A program made the translations under genes and the position numbers. A DNA stretch of 64,000 nucleotides from Aphanomyces cochlioides (Eukaryota; Oomycota; Saprolegniomycetes; Saprolegniales; Verrucalvaceae): the NCBI GenBank assembly GCA_019828595.1, contig JAHQRK010000023.1, positions 496,001 through 560,000 on the forward strand. The letters are read 5' to 3'. How positions within the stretch are numbered: the first letter of the stretch is position 1; every line of letters starts with the position of its first letter. Positions 28,413-40,163 of this stretch are shown here, one piece after another. Below the pieces are notes generated by a model, which did not search any database, was not told the DNA's origin, and saw only the letters and a list, made by a program, of their open reading frames with translations.

Positions 28413-28633
28413 GTGCTCACTCACGATTCCCAAAAAGTAAGCATAATGAAACTTTGGACAGCATTAAGGAGTCGTAATGGAGACTAAAATCGCTTACTTT
28501 TTGTCTGTTCTTTGAATTCCAAATTCAATCTTTCGTTTGCGACTTGAACTAGAAAAAAACTCGCAAAACTTATTGAAATACTTGCGCTTGAACTTTTCGG
28601 TTCCAAACTTGTGTTCACTCATGATTTACGTTA
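28413..28633 (-). repeat. Right middle and outer inverted repeats with an internal stem
   Basis: Middle repeat 28413-28427 and outer repeat 28611-28633 are separated by about 180 bp, a spacing like the two transposase sites in IR/DR Tc1 ends. Between them AAAAAGTAAGC (28432-28442) and its exact reverse complement GCTTACTTTTT (28492-28502) form an 11-bp stem with a 49-nt loop. Confidence 0.6.
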
Positions 28634-28814
28634 ACTATAAAGCAGGATTATCAGCAACTTTGCCTGCATCCAAGACGAGTTGTATCAATTTGGGGGTGTT
28701 GGGTTTTTATAATTTCATGTTATATCCAATCAAAATGAAATAAAAATTATTTTTATCCAATTAAATTTCGTGACAGTTCAAGTCAAAATCCATTCAATTT
28801 CAAATTTCCGCTCC

Positions 28815-31800
28815 ATGTTTGTTCCATTGAGCTCGGGCGAAGAGCACTTTCTGCGCCAAGAAGAGACGAAACGTCGACGAAAGCAGCGTTTGATCGAAGT
28901 ATGATGACGAGAGCACTATTTTTCTCGCGTGTCTGCATTCTATTAACGTTATGGCGCAGGTACGGCTCCAGGAGAAACGAATTGCGCAAGAACGAGCGAA
29001 ATGGTACCATCAGCGTTTGCAGGAGTCGAGGGAGAAGAAACGGACCAAGAAAGTCAATCTCGTGGAAGACAAGAAATCAATGATGCTCTCGACGCTGCAT
29101 TCAAAGTACAAAGCGTCGCTGGCAGCAATTGGTGATGCGCATCGAATGGCACAAGACTTTCAAGTTGCACTGCATGCTCGCGCGAAGAAACAACTCGAAC
29201 TCTTGGCAAACAATGATGATGTAGAGGAATCGCGCTTTAATCACGCAATTTATGACGAGCGTCAAGAGTTTCTCCAACGAAACGAACGTGAACGCGTCGT
29301 CCGCGAAAATTTGATCAATATACAAGAAATCGCCCAACGGCAACGTGCGCATGCTGAAAAGGTTCAACGTTTCAAGACCATTCGCGAAGTCCACGAGAAA
29401 CAATCTCGGGAAGAAATGGCTCGGTCGATGGAAGAAAAACGAGACCACGTCATTGTCTTTCCAAAGGGGACATCGCTTCATACGACACGACTTCATGCAA
29501 GAGGTGACAACAAGATTCTTCGCCATAATATGAAGCATAAAGCTGCAGTGGACGGATGGGAAGAGGGTATCAAGAAGCGACTGGAAGTTGATCAAGCTGC
29601 CCAGACCCGATTCTACGAACAAGAACGACAAAAAACTAAAGCATTCCAGCGAGGAGAATCTGCAGAGCGTGTTGTGTCTTCTTCTAGAGACGCAAAATCA
29701 ACTCTTTCATGGCTTGCTGACGTTGACCGACAGTTTTATGATCAGAATATGGAGCGCCATGATCTTTTGTACAGATTGAGCCAGAGGACGAAGCAAGAAG
29801 TGACAAATGAAGTGAAGAGGGAAAGAGTTTTCGAATCCATGTTTGAAGAAGTGTCTCTTGAAGAAAAGCCCACTCCATTAGTGAAAACTCGTGTGGTTGT
29901 CGATGACGATGAAGAGGAAGCCCCACGCCCACTTCCTCAGATCAAACCTTCCCACGCCCCAAAGAGAAAACCCCCGGCTATCCCGTCAGAATTATATTAC
30001 CCAAGAATGGACGAACATAATCTACCGACGAGAACACCACATGCTCTTGCGACTGAAGATGATGAAGAGGGTTCAAATGACAACATGAGTGCATCCTCAT
30101 CTATCTCTCATTTTGACAGTGCAGCCTTGAAATCATGGGAAGAATCACTGAGGAATTTTCCTACTGGCGATGATTTTGACATCAATCAGCCCATAAATCT
30201 GCCAAAGAACACAAGAGAAAGTCCCACAGCATTAGAAAAGTCTGCTGGGAGATCTACGCCACCAAAGGAGTTGCCAACAACTGATGCTTCTGAAGGATTA
30301 GGGATGCATGGTATGGCTGACAACAGACAAAATGCCCCAGGCGCCGAAATTAACACCTCAGTAAATCTACCATCAGCTACACCGCAGGAGTCTCGAGTCC
30401 AGTTACCTCTGAAAACCTCATCAACCTTTGCAAATATCAGTGAAACTGAAGAGATTTCACCAGGGACAATCGAGATACCAACTATAGTTCCAGTTAGTAT
30501 GGATGAAGAATGGAATGATTCACCAGATACTCAGTCAAGGAGAATCCAAGAACAACTTAATGTGACCACGCCAATGAACATGACACCTGCATTATCTCCT
30601 GTAATCTCCAAACCCCGTAGCAGCTTCGAAGACCCAGTGGCCTCGAGCCTGGAAGTTTCCGCGGTTCAAACTAGCCAACGTCATAAAACAGAGACTTTCA
30701 TCGAAGTGCCACATGTCCAAACTAGAGAGGGAAGTCCACTTACCCAAAGGGGAGTGAAATTTGGACATGACCAAGCAGACACTGCTGACAGTGCAGACCC
30801 TAGCACGTTGGAAAACATTTCTTTCAAACCAAGTGACTCTGACATGAACATTTCAAGTCCAAGTGGAGCTACCAGCAATCCAAAACAGGATGGAAATATT
30901 GAATCATACTCATCGGTATTGCTGACCAACGTTTCTATCGGGTTATCGAATGAGACACATATCACCACGTCGTCAAGTCTACAAGCGCTCGCGACAAGTC
31001 CTACATGTAGTAATTCCCCGAACGATTCGACACGACATACTCCAAATATGCATGACCAATCTGTCCAAACCCAAGACATCCAGATTGAAAGCCCAAGTCA
31101 CACAAAAGAATCCGTTTCATCCTCCATTTACGATATTCATGAAGCTTATGAGGATGACGACGACTCTGGTTTTAAATATTCTGAACAAGGAAGCTTTAAC
31201 ATCACGTTTGATGCTGCAGCGCCAGAAACATCCTTCTTTCAACATATCCCTTATCCTAATCCCAACTATCTCGACCTGGGTGGTAAAATGCCTCATGTAA
31301 GTTGTTTTGCAAGAATTTTGTTTACAGTCTTGACAGGAACTGGAAACAAAGGATCAAGAAAATCCAGAACAGCTTCAATGCTTTGACTTGAATTCTTCAT
31401 GGTCTTCCTCTTCTACTGATCATTCAAATCGATATCAACCGTCTTCCCAACCGCCTCTCCGGCCACTGCGGTCACTCACAAGTAGTAGTTCGAGCTCAAC
31501 GAAATCATTTCGTCGGAGCAAACAAGAGAGTTCTCGTCAACAAATTGTTGATCTTTTGGGCTCCTCGTCAGATTCCATCTATTCAAACAAATCAGAAGCG
31601 CTGGACTCAAAGATTGACGCGACTCTTCACCGATTAAAATCTCTTATCGGGGAGGAGAGTCCGCTCAGTCATCGTCAATCTCTGCGGGCATTCAGTTTAT
31701 CCAGTGCCAGCAACAAATCAGCTCAATCAGATGCAAATCGGGAGCAATTTTCTACGGGCATTCAGCAGTATCCTCTCACCTCGTTCGGTCACTCATTTAA

Positions 31801-33914
31801 TTCGTTCCAAAACTCGTCCTCAGCTCGATCTACCAAAGTGAAGGGTATCATTCAAGACAACTTCGAGAACTTGATTGACCCTTCATTCGAAGAGCCATTA
31901 GTCGTGCAGTGGATTGCACCTGCTCATGTTACTCCCTACGTTCCAGACGTTGCTGATCTGACCTGTCACTCGATTGACTCATCAGACTTGTGTGCAAGTC
32001 CAGTTGCACAGCACGGTTTACTTGAGCCAGATTTGGAAGAGAAGATGAGCTACCGAGCTTCCTATTCCTCTGCTTCGTCCTCTGCAGACGACTTAATGCA
32101 AGCAATCAAACAAGAGCCTCGTGGTTATTTCAGCAAGGCTCCCATCATTGCTGGAGAAGAGTATTCTCGTCCATTCTGCAATACCAAGCACGATAATGAC
32201 TATGAGGAGGCAAATTTTGATTTCAACTCGTCCAGTTCTTCGATGGAAGATATTTTATTTCATTTAAGAACTAAAGAAGACACAATGCGCAACCTGCAAG
32301 AGTCTGGGCCAGGGAACGAAGTCAACAAAAAATATGACCCAAATCCAATCGTAGATATTGAAAGCAACGACAACGTACCTCATCTTGAGCCCTTCTCCCC
32401 CCAACTACGAGAAAGTCGCAATGAAGGATCGACACATGTGCGTGTTCCTTTTGTGACGCGTAATGAACAAGTTGGCGAACAGGGTTTATTTTCAACTGAA
32501 GCATTGGATGGACAACAAGAAGAAAGCAAACACCAGGGTCGATTGAGCATTGGAATGCTAAGCACAGCAAACAATTTGTCTGCCGCATCACAAACATCTG
32601 AATTGGAAAGAACGAATGCTGGAATCAAGAGTGTCAACATGTCTGATAAGAATTCAGAAGTAACGACTGAACAACCCCAAGTTACACATGGCAACAATAC
32701 TTCTCATGTCGTGTTTGAAGGTCAACAAATGGATCTGGAGTCTAGCAAATCGTCGTCGCTTGGCGGCATCAAAACCTGCGAAGAAATCAACTTAGTTGAC
32801 GACAGTCATCGCAGCGATACAAAGCAAGCGATTGTTGCCACTGAATGGCAAATCTCTCCAAACGAAGTGGCCACGTCTGGTGCTCTTTCGTCACAAAACA
32901 AAGAGCATGTACAAACAAGCCACGGTCCAGGCCACTTTCGATCGAGCAGGCATGATAATATTTCATCTCGTGAAGGAAAGAATACCATTGTATTCAAGCA
33001 GCACACAAATGAAGCAATTGGCCAAACTCAGCAACAATCATCCAATGATCCATGGCAAACCCACCAAGAAATCCATATTGACAACTTAAATGTCGGCCAT
33101 CTAGAAAATGCCTTTGCTAATAATCTACATGGAGAGTTTGAAGAAGAAAGGTAGGAAAGTCGCCACGTGTTTTGCGGTTTAACTCTGCCGTGTAGGGAAG
33201 AGCTCCAGATGTACGACTTGGAAAGTGACTCCGCAAGCGAAGATGCTCGATCAGAAGCGAGCAGCGTCTCAATGACGTATCCGCTACCGCCTTATCCGTT
33301 CCCACTAATGGACATGTCGAAACCACCTCCACCTTTTCGATGCCATCCTGCTGCGACTCCCAGCGACGAGAGCACTGAGAAAATGTCGCTGGCAGACGAG
33401 TTACGCACGAGAAACCCAGCTCTGTATGAACGTATGGCGCTTCGCAAGAAAACTATGCCACCTCCAAGAGTACTCCAAGCGCAAGAGCGAGGTAATTCTC
33501 CGTTCTTCCATGCACTGATGAAGTTCTTAGCCCAATATGAACATCGCGAGGGGTTGTCGCCACCTACGCATTTCCAACAACACATTGGCAAGATGAAACC
33601 TGACACTACGAATGAGAAACCAAGTTCACCAGATTTCGCTCAAAACGCACTTCTATCTCGACTTAGCCAGGGAGGTCGAGTTCCCGTGTCACATGCAGAA
33701 ATGAAGGCCAGGAGCCGTCGCATGTACGAAAAACTCCCAGAAGTCGTCGAGAAAAAGCGTCAAGACGAAATGTTGCGCTTGCGCAAAGAGCGATTACAGA
33801 AAATGAAAGAACAAGAGCAGGTACAGCTGTATAAATTCCTCCAAAGGTTGCTCACCAACTTTTATTAATATGTAGGCTCGTCGAGAGCAGAACCGTCAAA
33901 CTCGTCGAGAGTGA
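28815..33914 (+). CDS. CEP295: CEP295-like centriolar protein
   Basis: Exons 28815-28898, 28960-31296, 31337-33150, 33196-33820, 33876-33914 (introns 61, 40, 45 and 55 nt; 1632 aa). The N-terminal 330 residues match the conserved head of CEP295/KIAA1731: [60 protein letters not shown], plus a repeated SW-containing motif [18 protein letters not shown]. The middle 1000 residues are low-complexity Ser/Thr/Gln-rich, and the C-terminus is Pro-rich then basic coiled coil ([20 protein letters not shown]). Family role: centriole-to-centrosome conversion and microtubule stability; here probably basal body of zoospore flagella. The ATG at 28815 was chosen because it gives the full conserved head. Confidence 0.8.
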
Positions 33915-34092
33915 TCCCACGGCCTGCCACGTCATAGTATTAATCAATTCACACGAAGAAATTAAAAATATTTTAAATTTGATGTCTTCATTTTTAAATA
34001 TTGTAGTTTTAATTTCATGGATTAGTCGAAAATACAATTTTATTTCACCAATAAGAATTTGTTTTGTGCGTGGCGGCAAGCCACAATTGAAA
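33915..34092. other. Short AT-rich gap between CEP295-like and RFC genes
   Basis: Holds the CEP295 3' end and the RFC promoter; TTTTAATTTCATGGATTAG near 34005 is Inr-like but weak. Confidence 0.3.
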
Positions 34093-35127
34093 ATGGCGGC
34101 AGAATTCGAAGCGCCATGGGTCGAGAAGTACCGCCCAACGACTCTCTCGCAGATCGTAGGCAACACTGAAACCATCAGTCGTCTACGCGTGATTGCTAAA
34201 GAAGGCAACATGCCCAATATCATCATCAGTGGCCCTCCAGGTATTGGTAAAACGACCTCCATACTCTGCCTCGCACGCGATCTTTTGGGCGAGTCGCTCA
34301 TGAAGACTGCAGTGCTTGAGCTGAATGCATCAGACGATCGTGGTATTGACACGGTACAATTTTCCTCTCATAATGTCGGTCATGAAGTCTTTGATGGTTA
34401 GGTTCGCAGCAAGATCAAGATGTTTGCAATGCAGAAAGTAACGTTGCCCCCAAATCGACACAAGATTGTGATCCTTGATGAAGCCGACTCGATGACGACT
34501 GCTGCTCAACAAGCACTCCGCCGAACGATGGAAGTCTTTAGCAGCACGACGCGCTTTGCTTTGGCGTGTAACAACTCGACGAAAATCATTGAACCAATTC
34601 AGAGTCGATGTGCGATTCTCCGGTACACTCGTTTGAAAGATGACATGATCCTCGAACGACTGATTCATGTGTGTGAATCCGAAGGCGTCGGCTACAACAA
34701 CGACGGCATGGAAGCGTTGATCTTCACGGCTGAAGGCGACATGCGAAATGCACTCAACAATTGTCAAGCCACGTTTAGTGGCTTTGGCTACGTGAGCGAC
34801 ACCAACGTGTTCAAAGTATGTGATCAACCGCACCCCACAATTGTCAAGTCAATCGTCGATGCTTGCATTCAAGGCAACATTGTGACAGCGGAGCAAGAAA
34901 TGATTGCTTTATGGAAGACTGGGTATTCCGCGCTTGATATCATTGGCACTGTCTTTCGTGTCGCGAAAAGCGCCGAGATGGACGAAAAACTCAAATTGGA
35001 CTTTGTCAAACTTATCGGACAAGCGCATATGTGTGTCGCGGATGGATTGACCACACGTCTACAATTGCATGGCCTCGTAGCTCGACTTTGTGCTGCAGCA
35101 ACGGCTGGTCAACCCGTCAAGAGTTAA
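34093..35127 (+). CDS. RFC2: Replication factor C subunit 2 (clamp loader AAA+ ATPase)
   Basis: Exons 34093-34353 and 34402-35127 (48-nt intron; 328 aa, as in human RFC2/yeast Rfc4). Seen in order: [17 protein letters not shown], Walker [42 protein letters not shown] (Walker B DEAD), [12 protein letters not shown], the arginine-finger motif [13 protein letters not shown], then [20 protein letters not shown] and KVCDQPHP, which are specific to the RFC2 branch. Role: loading PCNA onto primed DNA. The stop is 15 bp from the stop of the convergent transporter gene. Confidence 0.97.
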
Positions 35128-35142
35128 CATCAATGCAATCTA

Positions 35143-37185
35143 TTATGTCTCTCCAAAACCATCTTGAAACCACGTGGTGAAGGTCACGAGTGGAAAGATG
35201 ATGACTGTGCCGAGCAGTGCGCCGATTTGAGCTAGAAAGCCTGACCATTGGTATGCGGTCTTGGCATAACTTTCATTGAAGCGGACTTCGCGCTTGAGTG
35301 TGAGATAGACCATGGTCTGGGAATAGGCAAACAAGAAGACAAAGATGCAATTCGCCGCGACAGCTGCAGCATGACACAGGTTAGTCGATTCCCAAAGAAA
35401 AGATGCAGGACTTACGTGCGATTCCACCATAAGGGAGAGTTGAAAAGATTGGATCAGCGCTTGTGGCTGACAAAGTCATGGTAATCTACAGAAAACACAA
35501 TGGTTAACGCCAGACAACACCAAGTACCCCAAGGAGCATCGTCGCAGTGGCCAAAACTGGCACATTGTACCACCGGTAAAAACTATCAAGAAGAGTTGCA
35601 ATGAGGATCAAACATGGAAAAAAAATGTACCTCGTAAGGAAGCGAGCAAGAGGGTCGCACGCCATGGAGAGCACGGACGACCATTTCAGAACTTGAGCGC
35701 TGTCCTAGATATTGTCCACAATGATTCTTGGTTAATGCGATGAGGATTTACTTGATATTTGTTGCCGAGGAATGGCATAATGGATGGAATCACGCCAAAG
35801 CTCATAGCGCAGAGAAGGACTTGGCACACGAGTGGTTTCCATACTTTACGCAGCACGTAGTCCCGTCGACTCCTGCTACTTGCGAAATGCTACGTGAGCC
35901 AACTACATTACAACAAGGTGGACAAATTGACTTACATGAGGGGCGGGTCGATTCATTAGCGGCATCTAGAATATCATGAGCTTCGTGGCCAACGTAGAAC
36001 GCGTACGCTTTCGTTGCTCTTGGTACGACTAGGTTGAATCGGTGGTGTAAATTTGCAGTCGTAGTCGCCAGGGTCTTCATTGTACTAGAATTCATCCTCA
36101 GCGAAATGTTGAAGATTAAAAGTTACTCGACTGTGCTGCATCTCGTGCGCAATTGGAGAATGGACGAGGAATGAAAATGCAACCATAGCAATCGCAAACA
36201 CAGTCGCTAAGAGCAATCATTTGAGAAGACAAGAGCAATTATATACCAGCGCAGAGAAAGAATCCCGAGACGGAAATGTTCATCGCATTCGAGCCTGGAT
36301 CTTGAATAATTCCAAGGACACCCGCGACCACACCGCTTAAGCCTTCGCCGGTCGATAGAGCGCTGCAAGTCGTTAAAGATGACCACGGGAGATGGACGAG
36401 TACCTCGTAAACACTGGAGGAAAGGAGGAGACAAACGGGTAGTACACGACAGTTGTCGTTGCGCTCACAGCGCCCCCAAAGAACACAAGGCCTAACAACG
36501 CTGGAGGAAGTCAGCACTGAGATTTCCATCATCATGGTTCTACCAGTGCTATGTTCATGGCCCCAGAAATACGTTGTGCGATCCCAGAAGAGCGACAACA
36601 GGACTAGAATTTACAAATGACGGGGATCATCCATGGATGTCAAAGTGTACCACAAGTTGCAACACCAAGGCCGAGAAGAACCCAAATGGCCGATCGAATG
36701 CTAAACCATTGCTGCTCACTGTTGAAGATCATGTACAGCGTTGGGAAGAGATTGGCTGCTTGCAATGCAACAATCTGTCGATGCGATATGAGCGATTTAC
36801 AATAATAGACGATAATACCAAGTATGCGCTTATGGCTGCACGTTCAGGGACATGCTAGCGTTCGCAAGGTCATCCATCATGGATTTTACTGACGGAAGTG
36901 TACCTGGAAGAGCGCCGCAGTCTCGACAAATACACCTACGATGTGTGCATGAGATCACTGTGATCGGTTCCTCAGTGTACAATTGGTCATGATCCAAGAC
37001 CCCAAGCCAAACACGATAAATGCCGCGTAGACAATCGCAACATTCCATGGCTGATTCACTGGCACAGGCGACGGAGCTGCTTTGGCCGTGGCTTGGACAT
37101 TGAATTGCTTCACATGGATCTCAATCGTGTCCGTGTAGACTGTCGTGGACATGGAAGATGGCGAGATGACGGGCTCCGTGGCCAT
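35143..37185 (-). CDS. SLC52/RFT-like riboflavin transporter, multi-pass membrane protein
   Basis: ATG 37185 to stop 35143, about 14 exons with introns near 40-57 nt. Coding pieces in order: N-terminal tail then WNVAIVYAAFIVFGLGSWIM; VFVETAALFQ; HVPERAAISAYL; IVALQAANLFPTLYMIFN; VLLSLFWDRTTYFWGHEHST; GLVFFGGAVSATTTVVYYPF with VSSFPPVFTSALSTGEGLSG; TVFAIAMVAFSFLV; VLRKVWKPLVCQVLLCAMSF with GVIPSIMPFLGNKYQ; SVLSMACDPLARFLT; VPVLATATMLLG; ANCIFVFLFAYSQTMVYLTL; and a last helix FLAQIGALLGTVIIFPLVTF. The order and the motifs FxPPVFTSxxxTGEGLSG and the C-terminal GVxPxxxPF agree with the SLC52 family (plasma-membrane riboflavin uptake). Identity is from memory of the family, so substrate is an inference. 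Confidence 0.75.
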
Positions 37186-37761
37186 TTCTCCGACCCGAAT
37201 GCACTTGTGTGTGGATGCAATACTCGTTGCGCATTGGTGGCTTTCCAGCTAATCGGAACCATCCTTCGAAGAATCCATCCACTCAAATGATGGGACAAAG
37301 GCGACGCATAACCAGGTGGAGCTATTTTAAGCCGATGCTTCTCATCCGCAAGGAGCTGCTTGAACCAGGATTAGCTCTACAACGAGCGCAAAGATCCGTG
37401 AAATTCGTACCGCGAGACCACATCGTATGGAAGCTAGTTGACGCCAGGTTTACGTGGCAGCATGTGGAGATTCAGAATTCCAACTCATGTTCGGGAAGGC
37501 TCCCGAAGTCGACACCCCTCACAAAATATCAGAGTATTCGCGATAAATGATGGAAGAGTACTTGGGCAAGTCGACCGCATCGCAAAGAGAACAGGAGCAA
37601 GGCGAGAAGACGAGCAACTTAGTAAAATTGCTGCAAAGGGTGCTCGCGATAAGAACTAAAGAGTCGTCGCATCTTTGTGGCAAAAATAGATTCAACGCAT
37701 AGCAAATTAACCAGTCCTTCTGATTGTGCTGGTTTTCTCTAACATCATTCAACACGGCTAA
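37186..37761. other. Intergenic region upstream of the transporter, no gene recognised
   Basis: Open frames here have no conserved look. It should contain the transporter promoter (minus strand). Confidence 0.4.
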
Positions 37762-37764
37762 ATG

Positions 37765-37917
37765 TTGGGTTCAGAGCTTTTCCACAAGACGACAGAAAGC
37801 GCAACAACTCAGGTCTTGGGTTCAGAGCTTTTCCACAGGACGACAGAAAGCGCAACAACTCAGGTCTTGGGTTCAGAGCTAATCCATAGGACGACAGAAA
37901 GCGCAACAAGACCTGAA
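37765..37917. repeat. 51-bp tandem repeat, three copies
   Basis: Units start at 37765, 37816 and 37867 with a period of exactly 51 bp; each begins TTGGGTTCAGAGC and ends CAGGTC. Copies 1 and 2 are nearly identical, copy 3 diverges at a few positions. As 51 is a multiple of three the array is open in several frames on both strands (for example VLGSELFHRTTESATTQ per unit on plus), but flanking codon use gives no sign that it is translated. Confidence 0.9.
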
Positions 37918-38227
37918 CTATCAGAATGTCGCCGCCAGAAAGAGTAAGATGTACTTTTGAATCATGCAACGAGTACGACACTACAGATTGAGCATCCTTT
38001 GCACCCCGAGGTACAGAGAAGATGCCCTTTTAACGACGTATGGATGTCCATTCCAGCGCAAATCTTGAAATGGATCTTTCTGTGAAAAACGATCTCAAAA
38101 TTTAAATAAAAAAATGTTGAAACAAATAATATAGAATTAAGTGAATATCAATACAATTGCAAAGATATAATTGAATTTTGAATTAAAATATGGATTAGAT
38201 TTTTCATGAATAATTCAAATTTTCTTG
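37918..38227. other. AT-rich intergenic spacer
   Basis: About 310 bp, very AT-rich between 38090 and 38220, no gene seen. Holds the 3' flank of the minus-strand coiled-coil gene. Confidence 0.5.
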
Positions 38228-39389
38228 TCACTCTTCAATTTCGCGCCTTTTTGCAAGAGGACAGGTGGAAGTACTGGCGTTGGAGCAGGCCATGGAGGAA
38301 GAGCCATATCGTTCGCTCGTCGCAAGGTCGTTCTGCGCTCGACGAATGTTAATCCAGGATGAAAGCATCACGTACAGAAAGATATCGATCCACGTGTCCA
38401 AACAGCGCACTTCACGTCGAGCTTGTCGCTTGATGAGCATCACGAGCTTAAACTCGACGTCTTTGGCGTCGATCTGCATATGCAGTTGCTTGTGGTGTCT
38501 GTGAAGCATTCGTTTTGCGTCCATCTTGCGCCACTCAGCATGCTGCTGGGTGAAACAGGATTGTACAACGTTGAACATACCTGCTTCACTTGAACCGTGA
38601 GTTGGTCTTGCGAACCAGACATCTTCGAGTTGGTTAAGTGATCTTGAAGTACTTCCAGGTGCTGCTGGTAATCGTCTTCGATCTGTGCAAGCTGCCTTAT
38701 GTACGCTTGGTCCACGTTGAAGCGTTCATGACTTGCCCAATGTTGATAGAACTGTTCCTCCTCATTCGTATGCTTGGTATCATCGTTGCCAGCAAGCAGG
38801 TCATCTGGTATTTGTATCTCTGTATTTTGAGATTGCCTTACACCACGTTAGGGAATGACCCAAATTGTACCTACAAGAAATGGGGTTGTAGAGCAAGGAG
38901 TTGGTTTCGTAATTTGGTTGCAAATGAAACACGATCGGCGTAGCTAGCCATGTGGAGTTTCTTCCACTTTGCATGAATTTGTGCACCACGCAAGTCAAGC
39001 TGCTGTTGCACTTCATGCTCCATCTAACGAGAGTGGCCTCAGTAATGAAGCGTGGTTCGAGTACCTGGACGTCAATCCGGTCACCCAAGTGGTCGTAGTC
39101 CAAGAACGTTCGGCTCGATGTAAGAAGACACTTCTGAGGAATTTCAACGACAGACAGTTAAAAGGATATCTGCCAGCATGAAGAGCTCTCAATTCAGCTT
39201 GGCGCAACTCGTCAACTTGTGCGGCATCGGGTACTCGGATCGATGACGATGAACTCTCGAATTCAAGTTGCTTGACCTTGGTAGCGAATGCTTCCTAAGC
39301 TGTGTCAACCATGACAATATCAGCACTCCCACATCCATCTCTGCACGTTCTTGGCGTATGATGATTTCCCATGGGTCGGTCGATGTCAT
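38228..39389 (-). CDS. Coiled-coil protein of unknown function
   Basis: ATG 39389 to stop 38228. Supported coding blocks: DPWEIIIRQERAEMD; EAFATKVKQLEFESSSS with VDELRQAELRALHA; LTSSRTFLDYDHLGDRIDVQ; MEHEVQQQLDLRGAQIHAKW; EIQIPDDLLAGNDDTKHTNE with QAYIRQLAQIEDDYQQHLEV; and WRKMDAKRMLHRHHKQLHMQ to the end, rich in Lys/Arg and heptads. Splice sites are clear for most joins but the one at about 39120-39180 has no good GT donor (a GC donor is possible), so the model is incomplete. I recognise no family; a cytoskeletal or flagellar role is only a guess from coiled-coil content. Confidence 0.55.
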
Positions 39390-39419
39390 GACAGTTTCGT
39401 TTATATAATCTTATTCACT

Positions 39420-40163
39420 CTAGTCACTTGTTTGGGCGATGGAAACAAGCGTCTGCGCAATTGAGAGCATTTGTTCCATGTTTTCCTCATCCGTTGAACG
39501 CAGCCGTGGTGCTAATGGCGGAAGCAAGTACCCAAGAGGTGCTCTGTACGAATCGTAACGAGAGTCGTCCGATGCTGCCTTGAGTGGAAATGGTTCTTTC
39601 GGGAAGAGTTTCTGCTCGTACAAGTCATGAAGGCGAGACGTGGTCTTTGGTGTTGGTGCTGGGCATACTCGCGGTCGCTCCGTCCAGTCGTATGGATTTA
39701 AGCGCGGCAGTGGTTTCTCAGTCGGGGCCGCATCATCTGGAAGAAGCGGGCGATGTCGCACAGTGACACGCAGGGGTTCTCTGAAGCCTTGCTTTGGTGT
39801 TGCGACGACATTTTGGGCCAGTTTCGACAATACCATGAGATCAATTTGTGTTTCTCGGATCTGCTCCAAGCATTCTTGAGTCTCCGTGCTTGAGAGATTG
39901 AGCGCTTGTTGAAACGTGTCAAGCGCTTGGTTCAAGTAGTAAAGACGGCTACTGTACAGCGAATCTTGCGTTGGGATCCGCGATGCTGTCGATCGAAGAA
40001 GCTTTCCCTGCGCCATGAGCTCATCGTACTCGGTCGGTTTCGTCTCACTCAGCTTGCGCTTCGCAGCTCGCCTCATGCGTCTCGACAATGACGGGCGATC
40101 CATCAATTTTTTCTTGTCTACAAAATGGCCCAATCCAGATGCATCCAATTTGCGAGTATACAA
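39420..40163 (-). CDS. Uncharacterised protein with a TPR-like helical segment
   Basis: Continuous frame to a stop at 39420; first in-frame ATG with good context is 40103 (MDRPSLSRRMRRAAKRK), but the frame is open to 40163 and an upstream exon is possible. About 228 aa from that ATG. The segment LYYLNQALDTFQQALNLSST resembles one tetratricopeptide unit; the C-terminal half is Pro-rich. No family recognised. Its stop is only 30 bp from the start of the next minus-strand gene (39389). Confidence 0.6.
   Translation of the reverse strand: MYTRKLDASGLGHFVDKKKLMDRPSLSRRMRRAAKRKLSETKPTEYDELMAQGKLLRSTASRIPTQDSLYSSRLYYLNQALDTFQQALNLSSTETQECLEQIRETQIDLMVLSKLAQNVVATPKQGFREPLRVTVRHRPLLPDDAAPTEKPLPRLNPYDWTERPRVCPAPTPKTTSRLHDLYEQKLFPKEPFPLKAASDDSRYDSYRAPLGYLLPPLAPRLRSTDEENMEQMLSIAQTLVSIAQTSD

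Larger units (their letters stand above)
25260..28633. mobile_element. Candidate two-gene DNA transposon bounded by nested inverted repeats
   Basis: Three inverted-repeat pairs occur in mirror order: outer 25260-25285 with 28611-28633 (TAACGTAAATCAT...GAGTGA, 3-nt indel), middle 25289-25303 with 28413-28427 (ATCGTGAGTGAGCAC, 15/15), inner 25490-25519 with 28362-28391 (29/30, core CCAAATTCTTTGCAAAAAA). They enclose an intronless 520-residue ORF on plus and an IS630/Tc1/mariner-type transposase on minus, convergent with 36 bp between stops. Outer and middle units share a GTGAGTGAGCAC-like core, like the paired transposase-binding repeats of IR/DR-type Tc1 elements. Exact ends and target-site duplication are not resolved. 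Confidence 0.7.

Noticed and set aside
37745..37981. Leucine-rich repeat-like minus ORF over the 51-bp array
   Set aside because: Arises from the tandem repeat; no LRR consensus spacing and no gene context.
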